This document shows, in pieces, positions 43,058 to 55,115 of a DNA stretch of 64,000 nucleotides; position 1 is the stretch's first letter; every line of letters starts with the position of its first letter. The stretch lies in NCBI RefSeq assembly GCF_036323735.1, contig NC_086029.1:47356357-47420356 (forward strand). The letters are read 5' to 3'. The notes under the pieces are model-generated. The model saw only the letters and a program-made list of their open reading frames with translations, was not told where the DNA came from and ran no database searches. Position numbers and translations under genes: made by a program. Source of the stretch: Rattus norvegicus (Eukaryota > Chordata > Mammalia > Rodentia > Muridae).

Positions 43058-45650
43058 GTGACTCAAGTTTTGAAATACTTGGAGCTCTGGCTGTAAGACA
43101 ATGTGGGGACTGACTGATAGTGCATTCTGAGGGGGCCTCCGATGACTCTCAGTGGCGGGAATTACTTAGATCAGTAAATGCAGCAGATATTGAAAGTGAC
43201 CCTGGGACTCAGTTTCATACTCAGATTTAATAGCGATGTTAACAATAGAGTAATTCCTAGTAGTTGAACTTTTAGAAGCTGGCTCATGCTTTAAAGTTGA
43301 AATATTTGTTTTAAAAATTAATAACATTTACTTTAATGGTTAAATATATGTCTCCCTATATTCCTATGAGAACATAACAAATCTTCCATGGCATTTCATG
43401 TTAAGATGATTTCAGTAAACCTGACAAGTAAAGGAGAGAAAAGTTAGCATGCACACTGCTTCCTTAAGCAGACGTGCTCTGGAGTTTGCATTTCTTGTTC
43501 CTTTTCTTCTGTGTTGTTTCTGTAGTTCCCTTCTCTTTCATCCCTGGGTCATTTGAGTTTATTGATGAAAAATAGTGTGACGTTGTCTTGAGGTTTATAT
43601 TTTCTTACTCCATAGTTAACTGAGGCATCTAACTGGTATTGAAAAGGCAGAGACCCCTCCATTCTAAGGGTGGACTAAGTTCAGACTCTAAAAAAGACAG
43701 TAACCAGTGGGTAAAATGTGACTAACCATGATACATCAGGTAGATGGGAGACATTTTGTTAAGTGAACTTATCATTACTAGTACATTGGAATTTTTAATT
43801 GATTGTATTATAATAAACTAACGTTTGAGAATAGTTTTGAACTGGAAAGGCAGTCTTGGTTTGGCATCTGGTGTTAATTGGTATAGCTGCTGCTGATCTT
43901 TAATTTTTGTGACCCAATCATTTTCTCTTTTGCTTTAGAATGAAATTTTAGATATATGTCAGCTTATGACAAAAAGTAGTTGAATAAAACATTTGTAAGT
44001 TACATGGTGTGGGAAAGCAAGTTACCATGTGTTTATAGGAAGGATCCACTGTTTCTCAGATTCTGGTGGTAGCTGTTTAAGTCAGTGACTATTCATCCCT
44101 CTGTGCTACTTGTCAGAAGAGCATGTAGACTTCCCAGGAACGTTTGCCTAGATGTATATTGCCAGTGTTCTGGGGACACATTGTCTCGAGTGGCTGGCTA
44201 CTAAATCAGCACAGAACTAATGCCGAGGACCTCAGCTGTCATCAGAGAGTCAACAGGAATGTTTACAGAAATGTTGCCTTCAGCATTGGTAAACTTGGTC
44301 TTTTGTTGCATAAAGGGTTTGTCAGCACTCTTGCTTCCTAGATGGTTCCTTGGCCACAGTCTGTAGCACCTGGGCTTCACAAGGTTTTGAGCACATGAGG
44401 TCTGCACTGCAGTGGAAGTCCGGGCAGCTGAGTGGCTCTTGCCTGTTCCCTAGTTATCTGTGACTTACTGAGGGCAGAAGTGTTGTTTCTTGAGGTTTTC
44501 AGTTGGTAAATAATCAAAGATACGGTGTGTTTCCCAGTAGCTGTTTCTCTTAAAAGCTTTATGGTCTCAGTGGAGTCAAATAGCTGGAGAGTAAGTATGG
44601 TTTTAAAAAGATACATAATTAACTTGCCGTGTTGCAGTACAAGAGAAGTCTATGGACTTAGATTTGTGATATAAACCAGTCTTTTGGCTTTTTGGAACTT
44701 ACCAAGATTCATTGCCTTACAAAAGAAATACTCCAAGAAAGCTTTTTTTAACATATGTGTACATTGTTGATATATTTCTCACCCAGAGTTTGCAAGCTAG
44801 TTGTTTTTGATCATGAAGTCAATAGCTCCCTGATGGATTAATACGTTACTTTCCTCTTAATATGACACAGTTGTGCTTACACTTTAGATGATACAGTACA
44901 CACAAGCTAATGAGGAGTTGTTAAAGAAAAAGGACTTCTGCAGTTGTTTGTTGGAAAGGGAATTCTGCTTGCCCCTGGCTCCTGCACTGGCTTTGCAGTG
45001 TTGGTTAAGTGGAATGGTATTATTGCCCATTCCATGGTTTCCATGGTAACTGTGTGAGGTGGTGGCTATGTGAATTTCCTTGCTTTTTTTTTCTTTTTCA
45101 TAATTGCTTTGCTGTTGCATACATACATAAAGTGTCATGCATTATACCATAGGTTTGCACACTTGTTGTTTCTTAGTTACATTGCAGTGAGGCTGGGGAG
45201 AAGGAGGGGACAAGGAAAGACAGTTATTGAACATTAAGCCAGTAAAACCAGTATGTCTCCAGCACAGGTGTGTACTTGCCACCTGAGCCTCACCTGTTAA
45301 ACTCAGGCTCCTTTTGTCGTATTAAATGGAACCAGAACTTAGAACTACGTAATCTGTTTCCTTTGAATTTTGGACATTTATTTGGCTAACACTTGTTTTG
45401 TAATAAGCACTGTAATAGGTGTTGTGTCTCTAAGGTTTCTTGGTATTTAATTATCTAGGGTTATATTTCCTTTAGAGTAAGGGATGGATGTGTAAGGACA
45501 TTAGGTCACGGGATAGCTGTATGTCATAACGTTTTAGCATTTACCTATTGAGTTCAAACCTGTAGCAGAAATAGCGTGGTCTCAGGCTGGTTGTGTTCAC
45601 AGGGATGGCTTTGTCCCACAGCTCAGTGCCCGTGTTATTACAAAGATAAG
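43058..45650. other. Intron, largely repeat-free
   Basis: About 2.6 kb with no SINE that I recognise, unusual for this window. The segment right after the candidate exon (43058-43260) is less AT-rich than its surroundings. No coding exon supported. Confidence 0.5.
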
Positions 45651-45729
45651 TCTAGGGTCAATGCAATGTCTCAGTGGGTAAGTCTGACATGGGCGGGCGT
45701 GTAAGTGGTTTTAACTGCATTTTTACTAC

Positions 45730-45845
45730 GCTTTTTTACCTATTTGTGTGTGCCTCAATGCGCCTACTGTCTCTGTCCTCCATATGGATGCTGGGGGTTG
45801 AACTCAGGACAGCAGGTTCCTTTACCCACTGATCATCTAGTCCCT
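45730..45845 (-). mobile_element. B3-type SINE fragment, antisense
   Basis: 'tatggatgctgggggttgaactcaggacagcaggttcctttacccactgatcatctagtccc'. Confidence 0.55.
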
Positions 45846-46264
45846 CCCTCCCAATGTCTGTCTGCTCTCTGTGTCTTCATCCTGACTGCCAGCCTCCTGG
45901 CTCTCTACTACATAACTCTTTCTTCCCATTGAAACACCATAGTAATGGGATATACCAGCCCACTTGGGGGTACTGGTCGTCCTAGGACCTGCACGTAACC
46001 ACATTGAGTTGATTTCGAAACAGGATCATTTTTTTAGGTTTGTGTTTGGGAGGAAGCAAACTTCTCAGAGTCCTGGTGCACATTAACACAGCCTTCTAGG
46101 GGAGGAGCCTGTGAGGCCAGCAGACTTCAGTGTGTGTGATCCAAGGACCCTGCTATATTTTGATTTATACTCATTTACACCCTATAGACCATCATTTGGG
46201 AAAACTTGGTCCTTATGACAGGTGGCCTTACTCTGTTTTAATGGTTTTCCTTATCAAAGTAGGG

Positions 46265-46341
46265 TTTTTTTTTTTTTTGTTTTGTTTTTGTTTTTTGTTT
46301 TTGTTTTTTTTTTTTTTTTTGTTTTTTTTTGGGGGGGGGGG
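46265..46341 (+). repeat. T-rich tract ending in a G-run
   Basis: T-runs with single G's at 46265-46330 followed by about eleven G's. Low-complexity; translated frames are artefacts. Confidence 0.9.
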
Positions 46342-47014
46342 CACATTAATAGTGACATGCTAGTCATTTCTACAGGAAAGCAGACTGAGCAAGCCAGAAA
46401 AGCAGCACTCCTCCATGGCTCCTGCTTTAATTCTTGAGTTCCTGCTCTGGCTTCTCTCAGTGATGGAGTGACCTGGAACATAGACCCTTTTCTCCCAAGT
46501 TGCTTTGGTTATGATGTTATTTATCATGGCAATAGAAATGTACCAAGTCTCCTGTCTCTTGAACTATGGCACATTCCTATCCGTCCATCCGTTTGTCCAC
46601 CTCCTCTCCCCCAGCCCCTACCAGTTTTAGTTGAGATCACGTTGAATAACCGTTCATAATGGTAAGCTTGGGTAGAATGCGTTTGATGTTACTATTGACA
46701 ACTGTTCATCATTGAGTGACCTACTTTGTGTAGTACAACCAATTTAAGCTTATCCCCAACTAGCTTATGAATAAATGAAACTCAGACTATAGCTATTTTG
46801 TCTTTGACAATTATTGTGGGGTTAACCCTTAATCTATTCTTCTATCTGCTGGTCTGGATACTTCCCCACGATGTACCCCAGATACTTGCTGTTTCTCCTG
46901 GCCATGTGCTCATGGTTCCTCCCCTCATGGCTCTTCCTCCTCCTACCTGCTCCTTCTTCCTCCTCCTCCTTCCTCATTCTCCCAGCCAGGTCACTCCAAA
47001 CTCACATACCTCTT

Positions 47015-47123
47015 TTTTTTTTTTTATTTATTTCTTTTTTCTTTTTTTCGGAGCTGGGGACCGAACCCAGGGCCTTGTGCTTGCTAGGCAAGCGCTCTAC
47101 CACTGAGCTAAACCCCCAACCCC
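47015..47123 (-). mobile_element. ID SINE, antisense, with TSD
   Basis: Full minus-strand ID (AGCAAG form) with a T-rich head at 47015-47048. A 15-bp repeat ACTCACATACCTCTT flanks it near 47000-47014 and 47124-47138. Confidence 0.95.
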
Positions 47124-47357
47124 ACTCACATACCTCTTAATACCCCCAGTAATTGGCTCACTGTAGCCATTTTGGTTTAATCAATAGTTTTAAATCAAAA
47201 CAAAAAATTGTAATCATGAGAACTCCCTCAGACCTTTGGGTATAGAATTTAGCATCACAATACATAGCAACAGACCAAATCTCAACACCTTTGTCACTTG
47301 GGTAGGTCCAGATCACTGGGAAGTAGACCTAACTGGTCTTGGGGATGGATTAGTTTT

Positions 47358-47376
47358 TTTTTGTTTTTTGTTTTTT

Positions 47377-47407
<31 letters not shown>

Positions 47408-47512
47408 GTTTTTTTTTTTTTTTTTGGTTCTTTTTTTCGGAGCTGGGGATCGAACCCAGGACATTGCGCTTCCTAGGCAAGCGCTCTACCACTGAGCTAA
47501 ATCCCCAACCCC
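47358..47512 (-). mobile_element. ID SINE, antisense, with long tail and TSD
   Basis: Minus-strand ID (AGGAAG form) whose tail is unusually long: about 75 bases of T broken by single G's. A 14-bp repeat GATGGATTAGTTTT lies at 47344-47357 and 47513-47526. Confidence 0.95.
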
Positions 47513-47689
47513 GATGGATTAGTTTTGGCATGTGCTGCTTTGAGCCTTTTTATCATGTGAGCATTTCCTAGTTTAAGTTAGACATTGCTTATTCATAACC
47601 TCCCCTGCCCCAGTACTCATAGACATCGCCTCCTCTCCCCTGCCTCTGCCTGTGGAGTTCTGCAGTGACCTGTGTGCCACCATGCTTAG

Positions 47690-47925
47690 CTGTTCTTTAG
47701 ATTTATTTTCTGTGTGTGAGTGTTCTGCTTGTATGTGTTGCCTCTGCACCAAGTATATATATGCCCGGTCAGTTCAGAGGACAGAAGAGGGCATTGGGTC
47801 CCCTGGGACCGACTGGAGTTTCAGGTGGTTGTGAACCCTCATTTGGGTTCTAGGAATCAAATCTGAGCCCCGTGCAAGAGCAACACATGTTCTTAACCAC
47901 TCAGCTTACTCTGCAGCCTCCAGCT
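47690..47925 (-). mobile_element. B3-type SINE, antisense
   Basis: 'tttagatttattttctgtgtgtgagtgttctgc' to 'gagcaacacatgttcttaaccactcagcttactctgcagcc'. Full length. Confidence 0.88.
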
Positions 47926-48584
47926 GTCTTTTTAAATGAGTTACTAACCAGTATTCAAGAGTATGTATGTAACTCAGGTCATGTGTTTTGGAAAGCTCTA
48001 CAGCTGTTCTTCAAAGTTTTCAGCTGCTCCATGCAAGTTTGCATTCTAGCATTAGGTCTGACTGGGATCTCTGGTGGCAGTGTTGATACAGTGACCGCTG
48101 TGTCAGGTTGGCAGGCAGAGTGCTGTCTGGAGTGTGAGGGCGCAGTGTCTGCTCAGTTGCTTCAGATACACAGGTGGGGAAAAGCCACAGTGGCTCCCTT
48201 TCTTGAGTCACAGGCCAGCTCTGTGCTTAGTCCCTTTGCTCTGTGTGTCTGCAAGGTGCATAGGGACAAACAGGGACATCTTATAACATTCAAGCACAAG
48301 CTACTCTCATGGTCTGTTTCAGTGAACTCATTTTCCCTTTCTTTTCATGTCTTCATTTGTTTTGTGATTTTAGCTTTTATTTTCTGAGCAGAAGCAGTGT
48401 TGATTGTGTCATGTATATATATAGCATAAGATTTTCTATGAAATGGAGTGTACAAGTAAAAAATCTGATATACACATAGATATGATGGTTCATTTCACTG
48501 TAAAGACGAATTTGTTAGTAAGACTTAAGAATGCTTAGAAAAAAGCAGATGTTAACATCTACTGTTCATGATTTAAAATCACAT

Positions 48585-48680
48585 TACCTGTGTGTGGGCA
48601 TGCACTTCTGCCACAGTGCCTGTGGAGGTTAGAGGACCGAGTGTCTCTGTCAGTTCTTTCCTACTGTGTGGGTTGGGGGA
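48585..48680 (-). mobile_element. SINE fragment of the B4/B3 group, antisense
   Basis: 'gtgcctgtggaggttagaggaccgagtgtctctgtcagttctttcctactgtgtgggtt'. Confidence 0.5.
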
Positions 48681-48739
48681 AATTCCATTTTGCTGGTCCT
48701 TACAGTACTTTATTTTTATTTTAAGGCCACTTTGTAAAT

Positions 48740-49105
48740 GCCTATCTTAGGTTTCTTCCTTTTGTTGTGATAAAACATGATGACCTAAAGCATCTTGGGG
48801 AGGAATGGGCTTATTTCAGCTTACAGCCTCATGTTGCAGTCCATCACCGAAGGAAGTCAGGCAGAAGCAATGGGGAGGTGTGCTTGCTGTTTTACCTGTT
48901 CAGCTTGCTTTCTTAGACCATCCAGGATGACCTCCCTAGGGGTGGCCTCACCCACAGTGGGCTAGGTCTTCCCACTTCAGTCAGTCGTCAAGACAGTAGT
49001 TCATAGATTGGACTTTTAGGCCAGTCTGACAGAGGCATTTTATGTCAACATTCTCTGCTCAGTATGTGTAGGCTGCATCAAGTTGACAACTACCAGCCAG
49101 CCCAG
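48740..49105 (+). mobile_element. Abundant rodent interspersed repeat, class unresolved
   Basis: 'taggtttcttccttttgttgtgataaaacatgatgacc', 'ggggaggaatgggcttatttcagctta', 'gtccatcaccgaaggaagtcaggc' and 'gcatcaagttgacaactaccagcc' match a rodent repeat seen very often. An inverted relative lies at 53995-54383. I cannot assign it safely to LTR, LINE or DNA classes. Confidence 0.65.
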
Positions 49106-49127
49106 TGTACAGCAGGAGACTGTTTGA

Positions 49128-49266
49128 GGGCTGGGGAAATGAGTCAGCCGGCAGGAGCACTGGCTGCTCTTTCAGAGGGCACCAGTTGGATTCCCAGCAA
49201 CCACTGGGCAGTGGTAGCTCCAGCTCTGGTGGATCTGGCGTCCTCCTCTGGCCTTTGTAGGCACCA

Positions 49267-49322
<56 letters not shown>

Positions 49323-49330
49323 CACATACA
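49128..49330 (+). mobile_element. B2 SINE, sense, with (CA) tail
   Basis: 'ggctggggaaatgagtcagccggcaggagcactggctgctctttcagagggcaccagttggattcccagcaacc' to the (CA)24 run at 49268-49315. Confidence 0.88.
49268..49315 (+). repeat. (CA)24 microsatellite
   Basis: Uninterrupted CA run in the tail of a B2 element; CTCACA variants follow. Confidence 0.97.
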
Positions 49331-49889
49331 CTCTAGTGTCAGAGTCCTACACAGTCACAGCTTAGCACAGGTACCTACCTTCCTTTTTCCCCTAAAAGTG
49401 GACAGAACACCTAGATGGGTCAAACCTCCAGTGCCATAGACATGTCTGTAGAGGGAAGTGGGAAGGAGCCATCTGATAACTGTCACAATGCTGTGGTATC
49501 AGGGTTTGTGCAGAAGGAAGCACAATGGGGTGACTAAGAATCCCATGAGTTCCCAATTCACCAACAAAGACTCCCACAGAAGCTTCTCAGGTGGGTCTGA
49601 GAATATCAGTGAAGCCATCAAAGTGTGTATGAATGTCCAGGAGTGTTTACATTCTGGACGGCTTAGAGGTGGACCCTATAAATTCCCCAAACCGGTACAG
49701 CTTCTTTTCTGAAATAGACTCCAAATTGATCAGTTGTGGAATCAGCAAGGACAAAGGAAGGAAAATTGGGGAAGATTAAAAACGTAGGAGATCTCATTTA
49801 TTAATCTATATGTTGACATTCTTCCTGAGCATAGGAGAGAGAACGCTTCCTAAAGACAGTAGTATCCTGGACCTTCCAGTAGTAATCTG

Positions 49890-50030
49890 GTGAGTGTGTA
49901 AGCGCTTGTGTGTGGAGGTGTGTGGAGGTCAGAGGACAGCTGTCAGGAGTATGTTCTCTACTGCCACCTTGTGGGATGCAGGGATCAAACTTAGATGGTT
50001 TCTACCAACCGAGCTTTCTCTTACTGTTCC
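49890..50030 (-). mobile_element. SINE of the B4/B3 group, antisense
   Basis: 'tgtgtggaggtcagaggacagctgtcaggagtatgttctctactgccaccttgtgggatgcagggatcaaac'. Confidence 0.6.
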
Positions 50031-50149
50031 CTCAGTAGTGTTACATTTTATATAACCCTGTATAGATTTATCATTTTCACAAAAGTTATCAGACAGATAA
50101 TCATCCAGGTTCCCCACTGATGTGGCAGAAGTCAGTGTTGGCATTGTCA

Positions 50150-50272
50150 TCTTTGTTGTTATTATTTTGACATAGGTCATTGATTGCATCCAAGCCCAGG
50201 ACGGCTTGGAACCCCAGATCTTTAACCTTGGTATCCGAAACGCTGGATTTATAGGTGCCAACTGTCATGCCA
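50150..50272 (-). mobile_element. B1-like SINE, antisense, divergent
   Basis: 'ccaagcccaggacggcttggaaccccagatctttaaccttggtatccgaaacgctggatttataggtgccaactgtcatgcc'. Confidence 0.6.
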
Positions 50273-50475
50273 GCTAGTAGTTAAGAGCACATGATGAATT
50301 GGCTGCAGTCCACAGCACCCACATGACAACTCACAGTCCTTTGTGACTATAATTCCAGAACCTCCATGGGCATCAGGCACTTATGGTATACATACATACA
50401 CACATATGGTACACATACATACACACATGCAGACAAAACACTCATACATATAAAATAAAAATAACCTTTAAAAAT
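50273..50475 (+). mobile_element. B2 SINE, sense
   Basis: 'agtagttaagagcacatgatgaattggctgcagtccacagcacccacatgacaactcacagtcc' to 'catgcagacaaaacactcatacatataaaataaaaat'. The tail contains a duplicated CATACATACACACA-type block. Confidence 0.85.
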
Positions 50476-50696
50476 GTTTAAAAAAGGAAAAACTGAAGGG
50501 ACAGAGCATTACATAGATAGTAAAAAAGCACAGCAGAAAGAAAGAAAGAAATGCCTGCTGATCTGGTGTCTAAGAGAAAGCCCAGCAACCATAGGATTGG
50601 TGGAGATAAGGAAGAAGAACATAAATTTGCATGAGGGAAACTCAGGAAATTGTTAATTTTGGAAAGAGAAAGAAAAGAGGAAAAACCCTCACCTAG

Positions 50697-50900
50697 GTGC
50701 TAGGAGTTTTGGTTAGTTGGTAGAGTGAGTGCTGAACATGAATGAGGCTCTGTGTTGTGCCTCAACCCAGGTGAGCTGTGGTGGAGCATACCTGTGCTCA
50801 TAGTGCTCAGGAGGGGACAGGCAAGGATACCAGCAGGGTTGTTAGAAGCTTGTCATCCTCAGCCAACCCGGGATACATGAGACTGTTTAAAGTAAACAAG
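50697..50900 (+). mobile_element. B4 SINE, sense
   Basis: ID-like head ('ggttagttggtagagtgagtgctgaacatgaatgaggctctg') joined to a B1-like part ('gagctgtggtggagcatacctgtgctcatagtgctcaggagg'). Confidence 0.65.
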
Positions 50901-51237
50901 GGAAAGAGTCCCTGCTTCAAATAAATAAATGGTTTGCAAAAGAAGTTTGAACTTGAGAATGAAAACTTCTTTAGATAGTAGGTAGTGAATTGCAGAAAAA
51001 TGTTACAAAACTAAACAAAAACCGAACTCCAAAGTACAATCCAAAACATTTCAGAGAAAGTAACAGTTGCTGAAGGAAGGCAGAGAAGTTTCAGCATACA
51101 CACACCAACAAGAACAATGCAAGAACAGTTCCTGAAATGGAACAGTTATGCCTGTGTAATTGTGAGAGAAGGCAAGAATGGGGTAGGGGAAGGGGCGAGG
51201 ATATAATGTGGGTTTGGATAAGGTAATGCAGATAAGG

Positions 51238-51368
51238 GCAGGCATTTTGGCACACACTTGTATTCCTTGCACCCTCAGACAGAGGCAGGAGGATCTTGTC
51301 TACATAGGGTTCTAGGCCAACCAGAGTTATATAACAAGATCCTGTTTACAAACATAAGAACAAAACAA
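51238..51368 (+). mobile_element. B1 SINE, sense, divergent
   Basis: 'ggcattttggcacacacttgtattccttgcaccctcagacagaggcaggaggatcttgtctacatagggttctaggccaac' to 'aagatcctgtttacaaac'. Confidence 0.7.
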
Positions 51369-52437
51369 CCCCTTCCCACAATAGGTAGACTCTTATACAC
51401 ACACACACACACACACACGCTCTGGCTACTTACTGAGGTGGGGAATAATAACAAGACCTACTTTTTGATAGCATCATTATATGCAGAAACAGTAGAGTAA
51501 CAGTTAATGTACTCAAGCGAAACCTAAGAATTTTATACCCAGCTCAGATGACTTAAAAATAAAAAGACAGCACACAAAACGTTAAAACATGAGTGTGAGT
51601 GCGGACAGTATGGCCTTATGGGCTCTGCCAGAGAACAGACTTACACAGTCAAGAGATTTCTCTGTACCTCATACAGAGTTCAGAAACTTGTGCTCAGTGG
51701 TTATGAGAAAGTTTACCCTGTAATGCCTCCATTCTCTGCAGTAGAAAGGAACAGGATGGGGAGCTGGTTAAAGTCTTGACTGCTATGTAGTTACTGACTA
51801 GGAGTAAAAGAGTGTCACTCCAATTTAGATGCAGGTAGGGTAGGTTTTAATTGTTGCATCTAGTGGGGAATTCTTAGGCCATGCTTGTCATAAGATATAT
51901 AGGAGACAAAAGGAAGTAGACAGGATTTGGGGTATGACAGAAAAAACACACAGTGATAGCCATGGAGACCAGAATGTAAAGTTCACACCTCATTGTCTTC
52001 TTGGGACATTGACAGGATAGTAACAGTGACCTACTCTTAGCCGTGCACAGTCCCTGAGAGCACCTCCTGTGGAGGACCCTGCATTTATTAATGGTTTTAT
52101 GTCCTCTCCCAGTAGGCCCTGTGCTAACTATTTGCATTTGGGGCTAGCAGTTTTTTTAAATTCCTTATTTGTTTGAGAAACTGATAGATCTTGTTGAATT
52201 ACATATTAATGCTCCACATTTTATTTATTCTTGATGTTAACAGTCCAGAATCATGTCATGTACATAGTTGAGAGTTTTTGTCAGACTGTAAATGTATATT
52301 TCTCATATTACTGGTTATTAGAGATGGTGTCTGTATGGACTACTGTGTTTATCAGGCACCGAGGCTCTCTGCTCCCTTAGCATGGGCTTTGTGCTTTTGC
52401 CTTACCTGTGGCTTATGATTGGGATGCCTGATTTACT
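51369..52437. other. Intron, nothing recognised
   Basis: Contains a short (AC)11 run at 51397-51418 and otherwise unique sequence; no exon supported. Confidence 0.45.
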
Positions 52438-52525
52438 TTTTTTTTTTTTTTTCCGGAGCTGGGGACCGAACCCAGGGCCTTGCGCTTCCTAGGCAAGCGC
52501 TCTACCACTGAGCTAAATCCCCAAC
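52438..52525 (-). mobile_element. ID SINE, antisense, with 17-bp TSD
   Basis: Minus-strand ID (AGGAAG form), cut one or two bases short of the usual CCCC end. A perfect direct repeat GGGATGCCTGATTTACT lies at 52421-52437 and 52526-52542: a recent insertion. Confidence 0.96.
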
Positions 52526-52542
52526 GGGATGCCTGATTTACT

Positions 52543-53500
52543 AATCGAGGGTTTATAGGGCAAACAAAACAACTGAGTGGAGAGTTTTCAGGACAAAGCT
52601 GAAAAGTTGACACATCATTTTGCATACCCGTTCACACAAACTGCTTTTGTGGCATTCGTTTTGGAATGAATATAACAAAAATATTTTAGTTATGAGAATT
52701 TTTAGTTGAAATATACCTGAAATAAATACTTGATGTTTTGTCTGGCTTCATAAAGTGAACCATATTTATGATGCTAAATTCTTTATTTTCTTGAGGATAA
52801 GCTTCCCCCACCCCCCAACTCATCACCTCTGAAATAAGTTGCGTGAGCATAAAAGTTCCACAAAACATCTGTGATCCGTCCACTCACTGACTTCATAAAT
52901 TCTTACTTCCTGGTGCATCTGTAATCACATCTCATCTATTGGATGTGTTTTCCATTAAGAATCATCTCAGTTCAGGCTGTCCTGGATCTAAAGGGTTCAT
53001 CCGTGCCCCTCACACGCAGAGTGTGTGCTCTTAATTTTTGGTGGCTGTGTTCTCTCTTGCTCTATACGCATTGAACCATCACTGTGTATCAGGAACCATT
53101 ATTTGTTATTTATGTAGTAACCTGTTTTTCCTTGTTAGCTCTAAGACAGGCCATGATTGACAGGTAGGCTAGAGGTTAGTTAACATACACTGGTAAGACT
53201 AGGACTGGTGTACAGGTTGGACTGACATCCTGCTTGTGACCTCATGCTGTGGCTTGGTGGGAAATAGTCTCCATTTGTATTTGGCTGCCTTTGTATTTGT
53301 GGTGCCGTGCTGCGCCGCACAGGAGCTCTATGCTTCCTTTCCTTCTTTTTTCCTGGGATGGTTAAGGTCCTGTAATAACATCTGAACATAACGGGTTTAC
53401 AGATCTGTTGGACAAATTAGAATAAAGCCATTAGCAATCTGTTGGTGGTAATGACCTTTTATTTTCTTTAATATATTTTCCCATGTAAAGAGATGTCTAA
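52543..53500. other. Intron, nothing recognised
   Basis: Single-copy AT-rich sequence with a short C-run near 52805-52817; no supported exon. Confidence 0.45.
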
Positions 53501-53504
53501 GCAG

Positions 53505-53622
53505 CCAGGCAGTGGTGGAACAGGCCTTTAATCCCAACACTTGGGAGGCAGAGGTAGGTGGATCTCTGTGAGTTCCAAGACAGCCAGGGCTACTTAACCC
53601 TTTTGGGGCGGGGGGGGGGGAT
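53505..53622 (+). mobile_element. B1 SINE, sense, 3' truncated into a G-run
   Basis: 'ggcagtggtggaacaggcctttaatcccaacacttgggaggcagaggtaggtggatctctgtgagttcc' then 'cagccagggctac', after which B1 ends and a G-run occupies 53606-53620. Confidence 0.85.
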
Positions 53623-53994
53623 CCCTAAGGGATTTATAACCAATATTTTTTTGATGTTGCTTTTGTCCATATAAATAATCACTGTTTGAGATAGGAATAT
53701 GTTTTCTTAAGTAGCCAAATCAGAGTTTGCACTATTAACAGCGATTTAAATGCTTGACTGGATTGAAATAACAAACTTGTTTCTGAAAGTAATCTTATGA
53801 AGTTTATACTTTATGGCTTTAGAGAATATTAGATAGATTTGATCATTGTTTAAAATGTTTTAAATTTTAGTTCAAGAAGTAAAACAGAAAACCCAAACCA
53901 AGAAACCTAATACAATAGTCTCATGTCGATAGTCTCTTAAAAGATAAAATCTAAGATTTTACTTTTGTCGAAGACTTGTCCTGTCTTTTGCCTG

Positions 53995-54383
53995 GTCTTC
54001 AAGGAAAGTGTAGAGAGCCATGTTATTAGTGGAGCAAGTTCATTATCATTTTGGCCTGGTTTGGTTTTTGTCAGCTGGGCACAAGCTGGGGGAAGTTATC
54101 TGGGACCTCTCTTGAGAAAATGCCACCACCATCAGGGTGGCCTGTATTACAGGCAAGTCTGTGAGGCATTTTCTTGGTTGATGTGGGAGCTCCAGCCCAC
54201 TGTGGGCATGCTGCTGTCTAAGCCAGCAGTAAGCCAGGCTCCTCCATGGCCTCCACTTTAGTTCCTGCCTCCAGATTCTTGTACTGACTCTCCTGGATGA
54301 TGTAATCTGCAAGCTGAACAAACATTTTCTTCTTCAGGTTGCTTTTGGCCATTTATCACAGGGCTAGAAACCTAAGACTCAAT
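53995..54383 (-). mobile_element. Abundant rodent interspersed repeat, inverted copy
   Basis: 'gtttttgtcagctgggcacaagctggggg', 'cttgagaaaatgccaccacc', 'ggcattttcttggttgatgtgggagctccagcccactgtggg', 'gctgaacaaacattttcttcttcaggttgcttttggccatttatcacagggctagaaacctaag': reverse of the family at 48740. Non-coding. Confidence 0.65.
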
Positions 54384-54801
54384 TCTACAAATTTCAAATC
54401 ATTTACAAGGAATTTATTTTTAATTTTACTTTAAAACAGATGTGCCACATATAATAACTTTTGAAATGTGGCTGATAATTAAGGGTGGAGTAATTCCCTC
54501 CCTATAGTGTGGTCAACTTTAGTAGCTTTTCTAATGGACATACTAGGCAATGCCATTGTTACCTAGTTTTTCTCTCTCTGTCTCTGAATCTTAATCTCTC
54601 TGTCTCTTTTAATCTCAACCTTGAAATCTTGGCTTAATATTGAGAGGAAGCCAAGTGAGCTGATGGGAAAACGTCCTGTAGATGACTGGCCAGGTCCCCA
54701 GCTCTGGATCCTGGCAGCATAGGCTGCTAGTGTACGTGAGTGAGCAGGTTCCACGTGGTTCTCATTTCCTTCAAGGCACCAACACTGAGTATAGGAGTCA
54801 T

Positions 54802-55115
54802 TACCCTGGCCATCCGTGGTTTGAATATGCTTGGCCTAGGGAACTGCCCTGTTAGGTGTGGTCTTGTTGGAGGGAGTGCGTCACTGGGAGTGAGTGGGCT
54901 TGGAGACCCTTGTCCTAGGTGCCAGGGAGACAGACTTTTCCTATTTGCTCTATATCTAAGAAGATAAAGAGCTCTCAGCTCCTCTACAGAGCCATGCCTG
55001 CCTGGATGCTGCCATACTTCCTGCTATGATGATAATGGACTGAACCTCTGAACCCATTTAAGTGTTGTTCCTTATAAGTGGTGTCTTTTCACAGCAGTGG
55101 AAACCTAATTAAGAG
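54802..55115 (+). mobile_element. Rodent interspersed repeat with shared AACCTAATTAAGA-type end
   Basis: 'ggtttgaatatgcttggcctagggaactgcc', 'ggtcttgttggagggagtgcgtcactggg', 'cagctcctctacagagccatgcctgcctggatgctgccatac', 'gatgataatggactgaacctctgaaccc' and 'cagcagtggaaacctaattaagaga' match a familiar rodent repeat. Class unresolved. Confidence 0.65.

Noticed and set aside
47872..48387. 171-codon plus-strand frame
   Set aside because: It begins inside a B3 SINE and reads into unique intron with no recognised domain or exon boundary.
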